64,000 nt of DNA from Solenopsis invicta (Eukaryota > Arthropoda > Insecta > Hymenoptera > Formicidae). A program made the translations under genes and the position numbers. The notes under the pieces are model-generated. The model searched no databases and was not told the origin of the DNA. It saw only the letters and a program-made list of their open reading frames with translations. Shown here piece by piece: positions 43,053 to 54,289 of this stretch (positions are counted from its first letter, which is position 1; the number at the start of each line of letters is the position of its first letter). Where the stretch lies: the NCBI RefSeq assembly GCF_016802725.1, contig NC_052679.1:13435463-13499462 (forward strand), given 5' to 3'.

Positions 43053-45345
43053 AGGTGTCCCAGAAAGATTGCCTTTCCTTTTATGAGCGGATTCTTTGGA
43101 AAATTCTACGAAAAAATTCTAGTACAAAAATGTCGAGGGTATAATGGTTTTTAAATTATTCGCGATTAAAGTTTACGAATCACAGAACTGACATTCAGCG
43201 CGCTCTGGCATGGCGAGGTACCACCAGGGTACATACCTCTTGACATGACATATTATTGACATTGAGATTGACATATAAATACGCAGTGACATTTATATTA
43301 AGAAATTATGACTGTAGCAAACATATTTGTACATTACCCACGTAGCACATAATGGTTTCAAATACGTTTTTAAAACGTATCAAAACATAGTTTCATAACC
43401 GTAAAGAACCGTTTTTAAAACCATAGTTTTTAAAACCATTTAAGAAACGTATTTTTTACGTTTTTTCTGTAAATACTGTAAAAAAGTAATACTGTAAAAT
43501 ACAGTTTTCTTAACATTAAATAAAATAGAAATGTTTTTTTAAAATAAAAAAAGAATCGAGAATTTTTCCCAAAATTTTTTTCCAGAAATTTTCAAGCGGT
43601 CACTCATTCAAGTCGTAATCGTAAAAGAGTATAACATTTATATATGTTTATATAAATAATATGCTTCAATTATATGTTTCATCTTTTCAATAACATATAT
43701 TGATTCGATATACATGTGTTAACACAAAGTGTTTATAGATCAATCATCAGGCATCAATTCGCAGCAGTTTTACAGGTCAAGCAATGTTCGGCGAGGTTAC
43801 GACTTGAATGGGGGTAACCACTTGAAAATTCAAAAAAAAATTTTTGAGAAAAATTTCCGAACTTTTTTTTACTTTAAATAACATTTTTATTTTATTTAAC
43901 ATTAAGAAAACTGTTTTTGACACTTAATTAGAAATTCTAAATGAGTAGAAATTTAAAATTTTTTTATACGTAAAAAACACGTTTCTATAATGGTTTCTTA
44001 AACGTTATTTTATCGGAAAAGAAACGTTTCAGTTATCGTTTTTCTGAGTGGACATTTTAACGCATGAGAAACGTTTCTAGAAATCGGTAATAAAACGTTT
44101 CAGAGAAACGTTTATAAACGGTATATGTGTTACTTGGAATTTATTTTAATATTGTAAAAAACCGTTTTCTTAACATTAAATAAAATAAAAATGTTTTTAA
44201 CGTATAAAAATTGAGAATTTTTCTCAAAAATTTTTTTGGAAAATTTTTAAGCAGTCACCCATTCAAATCGTAATCGTAAAAAAATTTAATTTTATATATG
44301 TTTATATAAATAATATGCTTTAATTATGTTTTATCTTTTCAATAACATATATTGCCTTGATATAGACGTGTTAATACAAAGTGTTCACAGATCCTCACTA
44401 GGCATCAGTTTGCAAGCAACGTTGGGCGAGATTACGACTTGGATGGGTGGCTGCTTGAAAATTTCAGAAAGAATTCTTAAGAATAATTCCCAATTTTTTT
44501 TACTTTAAATAACATTTTTATTTTATTTTACATTAAGAAAACTGTTTTTGACAATTAATTAGAAATTTTAAAATAGAAGTTTTAAAATTTTTTTATCGGT
44601 AAAAAATACGTTTTTGTAATGGTTTTTTAAACCATTATGGAATATTATAGTTATTTTATCGCAAAAGAAACGTTTCAGTTAACATTTAACTGAGTGGACA
44701 TTTTAACGCATGAGAAACGTTTCTAAAAATCGATTATAAAACGTTTCGGAAAAACGTTTATAAAACGTTTTTGAAACGTATATGTGCTACTTGAGTTACA
44801 TGCATAATTATCGTTTTCAATAAAATATTAATTCAATAACAAAATGTTATGATAGCCGTTGGGTCAACTGTCAAAATCAATTCATTAACATGTTCATATG
44901 ATAAAAACTTTTTTTTGTAAGAACTTTTACTTTTTGATACATTACCATCACAGTTCTTATCATATGAACATGGCAATGAATTGATTTTGACAGATAACCC
45001 AACGACTATTGTAACATTTTGTTATTGAATTGATATTTTATTGATATTTTATTGGAAACGTTAATTATACATATGTAACATACAAATATGTTTGCTACAG
45101 TCATAATTTCTTAATATAAATGTCACTGCGTATTTATATGTTAACTTCAATGTCAAGAGGTAACCTTGTGATACCTTGTTATGTCGCCATTGCCTGAGCG
45201 TGCTGAATCAGCTCTGTGATTCGTAAATTTTAATTGTGAATAGTTTGAAAACTATTATACCCTTGACATTTTTGTATTAAAATTTTTTTCTTAGAATTTT
45301 CTAAAGAATTCGCTCATAAAAGGGGAGGCGAGCTTTCTGACACCC
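43053..45345. mobile_element. Large palindromic GGTGTCCC-ended element
   Basis: Left end GGTGTCCCAGAAAGATTGCC and complement of the right end GGGTGTCAGAAAGCTCGCC, both continuing TTTTATGAGCG.ATTCTTT and AATGTCGAGGGTATAAT. The similarity runs inward for about 280 bp on each side (to ACATATTTGTA). It is related to the MITE at 39786-40337. The centre is occupied by another foldback (43339-44793). No ORF. Confidence 0.75.
43339..44793. mobile_element. Nested foldback with internal duplication
   Basis: Ends CACGTAGCACATAATGGTTT and the complement of ATATGTGCTACTTG. Inside, the order block-inverted block-block-inverted block is visible: TTAAGAAAACTG/CAGTTTTCTTAACATT and (A)TTCAAGTCGTAA occur alternately at about 43500-43620, 43795-43920, 44165-44280 and 44425-44540. 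The second half (from about 44150) duplicates most of the first hairpin (to 44136). No ORF. Confidence 0.6.
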
Positions 45346-45350
45346 TATGG

Positions 45351-45377
45351 ACGTGTGTGTGCGTGTGTGTGTGTGTG

Positions 45378-45408
<31 letters not shown>

Positions 45409-45441
45409 ATACATGTGTATTTATACTACTGTATTGGCTGC

Positions 45442-45497
<56 letters not shown>
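45351..45497. repeat. (GT)n and (CA)n microsatellite pair
   Basis: About 60 bases of GT with GCGT interruptions, a 35-base spacer containing ATTGGCTGCAA, then about 27 CA units. The GT tract abuts the right end of the palindromic element at 43053-45345. Confidence 0.97.
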
Positions 45498-45498
<1 letters not shown>

Positions 45499-46250
45499 CT
45501 AAGAAAAGGGGGAGGGGACACTTTTCGGACACCAAAGTTAGGCTATTTTCAAATGGCTGTAACTCGGCGAAAAATCATCGTAGATAAAAAATGAAAAAAC
45601 ATTTGGAAGCTTGAAGTTTCAACTTTAATGCTTTATCAGCAAATTTTTAAAGTTCTTTTAACTTCTTTTTTTTATGCAGTAAAAGAACACAGCTTGTTTT
45701 GTTCCTTAAAATTTCGTATATTTGACACTTTGCAGTTTGACCAACAAACTTTTTTTGAACAATTTAAGTAAAGCTTCATAAACCACCATTTTGCCTACAA
45801 AATGCTTTTTTAAAAATTTTTCTACAATTTCTTTTGACCAAGTTACGCAACTTTGAAGCTAAATTTGCATTTTTTACAAATGATAACCGTACTCCGTGAA
45901 AAATCATCGTAGACAAAAAATGAAAAAACTATTTTAAAGCTCGAAGTTTTAGTTTTAACATGTATTAATGGTTTTCAAAAATTTTCTTAATTTTTTAGTG
46001 CTATGCTCCAAAAAGATACACTGTTTTTTTCCTTAAAATTACGTATTTTTAACTGCCTGTAGCTCAATAAAAAAATTTTTTCTCGACTAATCCAATGCAA
46101 GTGCTATAAAGTATGACATTTTCTTTAAAAAATGTTTTTCTTAATTTTCCTACGATTTGTTTTTTACCAAGTTACAAGACTTTGAAGAAACACATTGTTA
46201 CAGTACATTTTTCTGAAAAATGACGTTTACCGCCGATATTAGCACAATAT
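45498..46250. repeat. Degenerate tandem repeat with AAAATCATCGTAGA core
   Basis: AAAAATCATCGTAGA.AAAAAATGAAAAAAC appears at about 45570 and 45900, each followed by GAAGTTT..A.TTTTAA and, about 170 bases on, by a TTTGACCA or TTTTACC AAGTTAC block. This gives period-like units of about 330 bp. No coding frame. Probably part of a larger unidentified repeat. Confidence 0.45.
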
Positions 46251-48008
46251 TACGAGTCAGACGATTAATCTCGTACTGACGAACTCTCATACAGCAACAG
46301 TAGTAAACACTTCTGTTTACTAGGGCTGCTCACATTTGTCAAGGCCTACGCAATGTTGTTCGACTTGTAGTATCAATTGCGAACCAAACGTAAATATCAG
46401 GAGAAAGAAATGAAGTTAGAATGCGTAATTTGAAGATGACACGACTAATAAAAAAATGACAAAAAGATTAAATAATAAAATAGTTTGTATCTTTGAAGAT
46501 ATTAGTTTTAGGATCCATGTTAATAAGACTTTTTCTTCTTGTTTTGATCAATACTACCTGCTGTCAAAAAATGTAACCCCTTTTTTCAACACCATGTATA
46601 TATGTTACAAATATATACATATGTGTAGACGCGCGTACGTGCGTGCATGCATGCATTCGTATGTATGTGTGTGTATAAAATGTGCATCTTTGTACGTCTT
46701 TGTATCTTGCGTACGTAAGTTTGAGTTGATTTGGCTCATTGCTTTGAACGATTGATATTAATACTAGTAAATTATTTTTACGCTTGTTCTTAACAGACAT
46801 GATTTGCACATTTATGTTCTTTTAACATATATATAATATTTCATTCCAGTATTTATTTAATAATGTGAATGTGTGTCACGAGTGTTGAATAATAAAAATC
46901 ATTATTCTGTTAGGTCGGTAAATATACTTTTGACGTAATCATCAATCGATAAATTATCACCAACTGTTAAATGTTATATTTAGGTCTAGTATTTAAAATA
47001 TAGTATTCAAGATGCAGTACTAGAGGCCACTATACGGTGTATCCAATTTGAAAACAATAACAGAACTTTTCTAATATCTTTATTAAATTTATTTTTATTT
47101 TATGCTGAAAGTAATTTATTTTTAAATTTTAGTTAAAGTACACTGTATGATAAATATAAATTTGTTTTAGATCACGAAATAGACAAAATAATTCTTATTG
47201 ATTTTTAGTTACTAAAAACAAATCCGTAAACAAAATTGCTGTGTTTTGTCACATATTTGAGAAAATTAAAATTGCAAAAAATAGTAAGGAAAAGTAGGGT
47301 TATTGTACTCACTGGGTAATTATACGCTTCGTAGTTTGGCATCTTCCTGATAGAGATTATATCACGACGATATTTGTAGGTTCAAAGTATTTTTTTAATA
47401 TATAACCATACGTTATATCGTTTAAAAACGTAGTTAATTGAAAAAATAAGAAAAAGTAAAATCATGATTTTTGTTGCAATTTTGGCGTTCAGAAAATAAG
47501 ACAATAAGTCCGTATTTTTAATTTATTTATTTAATTTTGTTATACCTAACAAAAGTACGTTTTTTTCTGCGTTTTTTGAACTATTGTTTAATAAATTTAA
47601 TTAAATAGTTATTGAGTAATTGTTTTTTTATCAAATAAAGTCTTCAGTGGACAATTTTACGCATCCATCTTGAAAGACGTGAGATCACGTGAGACCAACT
47701 ATAGTGCCACTATATAGTGTAGTGCAGTGTAGTACAGCTAAAAAATAGACTATAACCTCATTTTTTCTCCGCGTACATCCAACCGCGCGTACAATTACCC
47801 AAGGCGCGAGAAATTTTTTCGTTTAATTATTTGCCTCTTTTTGCTGAATATAATTATCAAATGAAAAATTGTTCAATATGACAATACGTAATGATAAAAA
47901 AATGTTTAAAGTTTCTATTTCTGTACTCGTATTTATTTCAACTTCAAAAATCACTTCACTGCGATAAATTTCCTTTAAGTGCGTGCAATTTACCTACTTT
48001 GGACACTT
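46251..48008. other. Gene-free stretch
   Basis: A+T-rich. 46600-46680 has degenerate GTATGTGTG/GCATGCATGC repeats. GTGCCACTATATAGTGTAG near 47703 and GGCCACTATACGGTGT near 47025 are similar direct motifs. No gene supported. Confidence 0.4.
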
Positions 48009-49974
48009 AACCCACACAACACGAAGTCGACTATGAGCCGACTTTAAGCTGACTATAAAAGGCAAGAGTTGACTTTTAAGTCAATCTGTCAGTCGACTGT
48101 GAGTCGACTGATAGTAGACAAATGTCCCAAAAGTAGTTGACTGTCAGTCGACTTTTCAAGTTGACAATAAGTTGACTGTGAGTCGACTATTTGTCGACTA
48201 TTAGTCACTACACAATTTATATAGTCGTATAAAATACGATTGATAAATCAATAATTTAAACGTAATAAATTATAGTTTCCAAAAAAATATTTCTTCCTTT
48301 TGGTTCAAAAGGATTAAATAAAGATTAAATTTGAATTAAACATTTATATACAAGTTTTAATAACAATACAAATTGTTATTTACACGTAAAAATATAAAAT
48401 TTTATGTGGAACAGCGAACCACATACACATCACATTTGAAAAGAACGAAAGTGAATTTCGTCTCGAGATTACAACAATTAATTCCCAAAAGTTTTACTGA
48501 AGTGAGATTTTGAAAAACAGTCGCGGTAGCGCCTAGATATAATGCTTGTGGCCGCACTCGACTCACGAGAAAATCTTCCGCGGCGTGGCCACCTAGTGGA
48601 AGCCGCGCAAGCCGCGAAGACGCGAAGACTGGCGTCGCGAAAAAGCTTTGAGACCATAGACATAGTACAAAGTCTATGTTTGAGATTCAAAACCAAAGCA
48701 AATCGCTCGATTTTTGAGAGCACCGTAATATGTTTTTACGTGTAAAATAACTATTAATAATTGAATGTCTTGGATTTTAACCATATTCGATATTTCTAAA
48801 ATGATTTATAAATGTTTTTCATTTCATAAATAATATACGTTTTCAATAAACCTTTAATTAGCTAATTAGCTTTATACCGAATGTGTATAAAATACGTTTA
48901 TTATTCGTTTAAATATTGCTGCAATGAAAACATATAAATATAATTTACGTTTAAACTTTTATTAACATATTTACATTAAAAAGTATATTATACCTGGATA
49001 TTAAATTCTATTTTTGATAGGTTATTTAAAGGGACAACTTTTACAAATCATAAACGTATTTAAGAAATGTTTATTTAATTAGTATATAATTGTATTTGAT
49101 AGTATTTTTACGTGTTATAAATATTTCTGGCATTTTATAAACCATTTTTCAACGTATAAAATACGTTCCGTATTATATATATGTGATAAGAACGATTATT
49201 ATAAACGTACATATTGCACTAACGTATAAAAACCGTTTTACCTATATACGTATCTGCCACATATCTATACCTGTTTTATACCATACTTGCGTTTAATAAA
49301 CGTATAAAACAATCCAGTTCTTATTGGGTTTATTGTGAATAGTCGACTAATAATCATTTATATATTAACTATTAAAAGTACTGTGCTGGTGATTATTGCA
49401 AATAACCTGATTATGAAATCAATAATCATTTCATAAAAGAACTATTGGGGAATGATTATTGCAAATAATCTCATTATGAAATCAATAATCACTCATTCAA
49501 AAACTATTAGGAAATGATTATTGCGAATAACCCAATTATTAGATGCTACATAATCACTATTAGAGAATGAATAATCACTATTGTAAGTCAATAGTGATTA
49601 TTAGCTTTCCAATAGTTCATTTCCGTAAGGGACGCTAACGAGCTACGAGCAAATTAAAACTAAGATTTCTTTATATATTGTCTTTTTGGCTAGATAAAAT
49701 ATCTATCATTTATATCTTTTCGCTTTGTCGAAAAGATATAAATAACTTAAAAGAGTATAAGATCTTTTGTCATAAAAAGAACAAAGTTTTCGTCGACTTT
49801 GAGTTATATTTCAGTCGACTATTTATTAACCATTTGTCGACTTTCAAAAATCGACAAATAGTCAACAAACAGTTAATTGCTGTCGAGTTATAGTCAACTA
49901 TTGAAAGTTGCCTTTAAGTCAACTGAGAAAAGTCGGCTACTAGTCGACTAACAGTCACGCGTGTTGTGTGGGTT
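48009..49974. mobile_element. Element with AACCCACACAACACG ends and GTCGACT subterminal arrays
   Basis: Terminal inverted repeats AACCCACACAACACG at both ends (48009-48023 and complement 49960-49974). Within about 200 bases of each end the heptamer GTCGACT recurs about ten times in total, with variants GTTGACT and GTCGGCT. A G+C-rich insert (48515-48650), a (CGTATAAAA)-containing stretch (48840-49330) and repeated ATTATTGCAAATAA blocks (49370-49620) lie inside. No transposase. 1966 bp. No clear target duplication. Confidence 0.65.
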
Positions 49975-50572
49975 GTGAGTTAAAATATTATAACTCAAAA
50001 ACGTGACGTAATAAAACAATTTTATTTACGGATTTGTTTCCATTATTTAAAATTTATAAATTTCACGTATTGTATTAAATGCTTTATATAAATTAAAATT
50101 TATAACTATATTTAAAAGAAACAAAAAGTAATCCGCTTGCGCAGTTTAAAATATTTAAATACTGGTTTAAATTAAATACTTTAACTGCATAATAATTTCT
50201 ACGATCGCCAATTATAAACGTATGGTCAAAATTGTCAAAATTTATTTCAACAATAATTATTTAAAAAATATATGAAAATTTGATTTTAATAAAATCTAAT
50301 AGCATCATTAAATTTTACAATAAACATATATATAAATTTTGCATTACTTTTCCGTCATTTTATTTGTCATACTGTAATTGTTTATATTTGACATATTACA
50401 TATTGTATTTGACAATTTTGATCATAAATTCATAATTGACGAAACATGCAAATAATTATAAGCATAAGTGGACTATTATCCCGGTAAAAAATTTTTCTTA
50501 TATAATTGTATATAGTTATATTTAATTATATATCAAATATGTTCGTATATGTGTATTAAAATATAATATATA
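49975..50572. other. A+T-rich flank of the long-TIR transposon
   Basis: No gene or distinct repeat recognised. It ends in TA at 50571-50572, the target site of the transposon. Confidence 0.4.
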
Positions 50573-50978
50573 CCGGGTGTCCCAGACCACCCGTCCCACC
50601 CGATTTTTTCGTAAACGCGACATTTTAAAGAAAAATGTTTCAGACAAAAGTTGTAGGGTTTTAAAAGATCTATTTACTGATTTTATCAGTTTGACCTTGG
50701 ATGGCGTCGCCAAGGTCAGATCAAAATAACATTAACTTTTTTAAATAGGACACCTCATTTTTGGTTCCAGAATCTAATAGCTGGTGTCAAGACCTTTCCA
50801 AAACACTATAAGAAAGTTTATTTTTGTTGAGTACTTTCCGAGTTGTGAGGCTTGAAAGTTACGGTGTACTGTAACCTTCAAGCGTCATAACTCGGAAAAT
50901 CCTTAACCAAAATAAACTTATTTATAGTGTTTTGGAAAGCTGTCGAAATCGACTACAAGAAAATGCAATGAAAAATAT
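50573..50978. repeat. Left terminal inverted repeat
   Basis: Contains its own internal hairpin (ACTTTCCGAGTTGTGAGGC ... GCGTCATAACTCGGAAA) and GACCTTGG...CCAAGGTC. The same internal hairpin forms the centre of the MITE at 75-654. Confidence 0.93.
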
Positions 50979-51468
50979 AAGCAGAGGACACCGACTTCGC
51001 CCATGGTATCACGTCGAATAATGCTTTCTCTCTCGACCCAGCGTCGAGCGAGGAGGATGCACTATCGTAAAGCCCCCCACCACTTTCCGCCCGCACCCCG
51101 ATCGTCGCCGCGCAGCCTAGACAGACGTACGAGCGCGGCTCCGCGTGTGTGCGGCAGCCGAGCGCTAGCGTCGAGAGACACCATTTCTGCCGGTGCGTGT
51201 ACCTATAGTCCTACGCGTAGAGTTTTGAAGATACCTAATTACCGAGATCTCTAACATTCGGTACAGCTCTATGATGCCGTTTATTCTTGATTTATTAATA
51301 TTAATCTTCATTTAATGTTGATTATTGTAGCAATAAAGTAATTTTCACGAAAAAGCACCCTTACATACCACTCCTAAAAGTCATTGCTTAGAATTCATAA
51401 TATTACGCAACTCGTCACCAATTCACGTTTTCTAATAAGCAACCCGGTCGTAAGCGTAATTTGTAGTT

Positions 51469-52518
51469 ATGCCTTACCCGAACGAAGAAGCTGCGTTAAT
51501 GATGTCAGTTTTGGGTAGAGCTGGAAGTTTTCGAGCAGCTGAAATAATGTGGCGAAATGAATATCCCGATCATACACCACATTCGCGCAAAGTTTTCAGT
51601 CGCTTACAACGTCGAATAATTGTAAAAGGTATTGTTCAGCCGGATCATAATAAGGGAAGGCAAATTCATCGATCAGTTCGTTCAGTAAGAGCACCTGATG
51701 TAATTGCATCTGCCTTTGTAACCCCGAATGATTCTTTAAAGCGACGAGCAAGAGATAGTGGAATAAGTCGAAGCACGATCAGTCGAATTTTTCGTGAAAA
51801 TTCATTCCATCCATATCGAATGTCACTTCACCAGGCCATGACATTGAACGATCATAGACAAAGACTGATATTCTGTAATTGGATTACTCAACAATTACCT
51901 AATTTCCATAGAAGTATTTTATTTTCTGATGAGTGCACCTTTAAAAGTGACGGCGAAATAAACAAACATAATTTTCGTTATTGGGCACAAGAGAATCCAC
52001 ATTGGTATCGAGAAATGGATCATCAACGTATCTGGAAAGTCAATGTTTGGTGCGGAATTGTTGATACGCATATCGTGGGACCATTTTTCTTTCAAGAGAA
52101 TTTAAACCGTTTTTTATACGCCGATTTACTCGAAAACGAACTTCCACGTTTACTTGAAGATATTCCACTCCAATTACGTCTAAATATGTGGTTTCAACAG
52201 GATGGATGTCCCGCCCACACGTCTGTCATTGCTCGTCATCAACTGAACCGCATATTTCGCGGCCGATGGATAGGTAAACATGGTCCACATAATTGGCCAC
52301 CACGATCACCGGACCTTACAATTTTAGATTATTATTTGTGGGGACGAATAAAAGACCTTGTATACCGCGAACGACCTACGACAGAAGATATGAAAAACAG
52401 AATTCGACAAGTCATTCAGTCTCTAGATACTGACGAAATTCGGGCGACGGATGATTTCCAAAGTAGGGTAACAGCCTGTATAAATGCACGTGGTGGACAT
52501 TTTGAACATCGAGACTGA
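51469..52518 (+). CDS. DD41D mariner-like transposase, intact
   Basis: 349 residues, normal length for the Tc1/mariner superfamily, with no stop or frameshift. The N-terminal helix-turn-helix region is at about 1-50 and a second at 93-110 (KRRARDSGISRSTISRIF). The catalytic domain follows: D154 in LFSDECTF, D245 in WFQQDGCPAH, D287 in SPDLTILDYYLWG. Exactly 41 residues separate the second and third Asp, the signature of DD41D (rosa/visitor-like) elements rather than classical DD34D mariner. It cuts and rejoins DNA at TA sites via the flanking TIRs. The start ATG follows a stretch with no competing upstream ATG in frame. Its codon use is much less A+T-biased than the surroundings. The stop lies 15 bases before the minisatellite. 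Confidence 0.95.
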   Translation: MPYPNEEAALMMSVLGRAGSFRAAEIMWRNEYPDHTPHSRKVFSRLQRRIIVKGIVQPDHNKGRQIHRSVRSVRAPDVIASAFVTPNDSLKRRARDSGISRSTISRIFRENSFHPYRMSLHQAMTLNDHRQRLIFCNWITQQLPNFHRSILFSDECTFKSDGEINKHNFRYWAQENPHWYREMDHQRIWKVNVWCGIVDTHIVGPFFFQENLNRFLYADLLENELPRLLEDIPLQLRLNMWFQQDGCPAHTSVIARHQLNRIFRGRWIGKHGPHNWPPRSPDLTILDYYLWGRIKDLVYRERPTTEDMKNRIRQVIQSLDTDEIRATDDFQSRVTACINARGGHFEHRD

Positions 52519-52533
52519 ACAACATGCGTATGC

Positions 52534-53136
52534 ACAAAGGTGACGGCAAGGGGAACCACCTTATGAAAGCACCCCGACAAAGGTGACGGCGAGGGGAACC
52601 ACCTTATGAAAGCACCCCGACAAAGGTGACGGCAAGGGGAACCACCTTATGAAAGCACCCCGACAAAGGTGACGGCGAGGGGAACCACCTTAAAAAAGCA
52701 CCCCGACAAAGGTGACGGCAAGGGGAACCACGTTATGAAAGCACCCCGACAAAGGTGACGGCAAGGGGAACCACCTTATGAAAGCACCCCGACAAAGGTG
52801 ACGGCGAGGGGAACCACCTTATGAAAGCACCCCGACAAAGGTGACGGCGAGGGGAACCACCTTATGAAAGCACCCCGACAAAGGTGACGGCAAGGGGAAC
52901 CACCTTATGAAAGCACCCCGACAAAGGTGACGGCGAGGGGAACCACCTTAAAAAAGCACCCCGACAAAGGTGACGGCAAGGGGAACCACGTTATGAAAGC
53001 ACCCCGACAAAGGTGACGGCAAGGGGAACCACCTTATGAAAGCACCCCGACAAAGGTGACGGCGAGGGGAACCACCTTATGAAAGCACCCCGACAAAGGT
53101 GACGGCGAGGGGAACCACCTTAAAAAAGCACCCCGA
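52534..53136. repeat. 43-bp minisatellite, 14 units with higher-order structure
   Basis: Fourteen exact-length units beginning ACAAAGGTGACGGC and ending AAAGCACCCCG. Variant positions (CAAG/CGAG; TTATG/TTAAAA; CACCTT/CACGTT) show that units 3-8 and 9-14 are nearly the same six-unit (258-bp) block. AAGGTG and CACCTT within each unit can pair. A 15th unit begins and breaks off at about 53145. Confidence 0.97.
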
Positions 53137-53392
53137 TAAGGTGTAAGTACGATCTTGTTACCTACACGTGGTACACCTTAGGTAACGCTAATACCTACAG
53201 GCGGCACCGATTATTTCGTTTTTACATTTTAAAAATGTTACTTTGACTTATGCCCAAGATCGATCTCAAGGTCGAATTCAAGATCATCATCAGGTTGATC
53301 CCTCGAAATCATGCAAATTTTGTCTGAGCCATTTTTTTGTACAAGCACATCCCTACGTTTTAAAAGGGTGGGACGGGTGGTCTGAAACAGGT

Positions 53393-53798
53393 ATATTTTT
53401 CATTGCATTTTCTTGTAGTCGATTTCGAGAGCTTTCCAAAACACTATAAATAAGTTTATTTTGGTTAAGGACTTTCCGAGTTATGACGCTTGAAGGTAAC
53501 AGTACACCGTAACTTTCAAGCCTCACAACTCGGAAAGTACTCAACAAAAATAAACTTTCTTATAGTGTTTTGGAAAGGTCTTGACACCAGCTATTAGATT
53601 CTGGAACCAAAAATGAGGTGTCCTATTTAAAAAAGTTAATGTTATTTTGATCTGACCTTGGCGACGCCATCCAAGGTCAAACTGATAAAATCAGTAAATA
53701 GATCTTTTAAAACCCTACAACTTTTGTCTGAAACATTTTTCTTTAAAATGTCGCGTTTACGAAAAAATCGGGTGGGACGGGTGGTCTGGGACACCCGG
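53393..53798. repeat. Right terminal inverted repeat
   Basis: Near-perfect complement of 50573-50978. Just inside it (53366-53390) the terminal motif GGGTGGGACGGGTGGTCTG is repeated. Confidence 0.93.
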
Positions 53799-53939
53799 TA
53801 TAATAATATACAATTATGCATGATTTTTATATAGGTATAATTATATACAATTATATATTATTGTATATAATTATGTATAATTATATTTAATGACTACATA
53901 AAACTATGTGCTGTTGGTACAATTACTTATAATTAGAAC

Positions 53940-54280
53940 AAAAGAGGGTATTATGGCTACTGTCAACAATATGACTAGCCCTCCATTATTAAGTAATGTA
54001 TTTTAACAATTACTTATGGAGTTATTTGTTTAGTAGCCCGTCATTTTTTAGTGATGCTAATATGCCAATACATAATAACTGCATGGTAATTGTTATAAGG
54101 CATTTTTACTTTTGAGCACTTTTAAACTTTTTCAAGGTACACTTTTAATCTTTAATTACATATATATCTTCATTATTTTTAAACTCGAGTATATTATTAC
54201 ACAAAAGTGCATTCGTAATGTAACATTTTATCCTTGTTTAACTTTTGGTGATCAACAAGGATTACATCATGTGCATTATA
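53940..54280. mobile_element. MITE family A, copy 3 (partial)
   Basis: AAGAGGGTATTATGGCTACTG at the left and GGCATTTTTACTTTTGAGCAC near 54096 match 19119-19947 in the same orientation. The right half is missing and gives way to the 70-bp array. Confidence 0.5.
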
Positions 54281-54289
54281 CGTTTTACG

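Larger units (their letters stand above)
50573..53798 (+). mobile_element. Complete long-TIR mariner-like (DD41D) transposon
   Basis: 3226 bp bounded by TA (50571-50572 and 53799-53800). Terminal inverted repeats of about 406 bp (50573-50978 and 53393-53798) begin CCGGGTGTCCCAGACCACCC and differ at only a few positions by eye, implying recent insertion. In order: left TIR, a G+C-rich leader (50990-51250), an intact transposase ORF (51469-52518), a 43-bp minisatellite (52534-53136), right TIR. Everything needed for transposition appears present, so this is the likely autonomous partner of the smaller GTGTCCCA-ended MITEs in the window. Confidence 0.93.
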
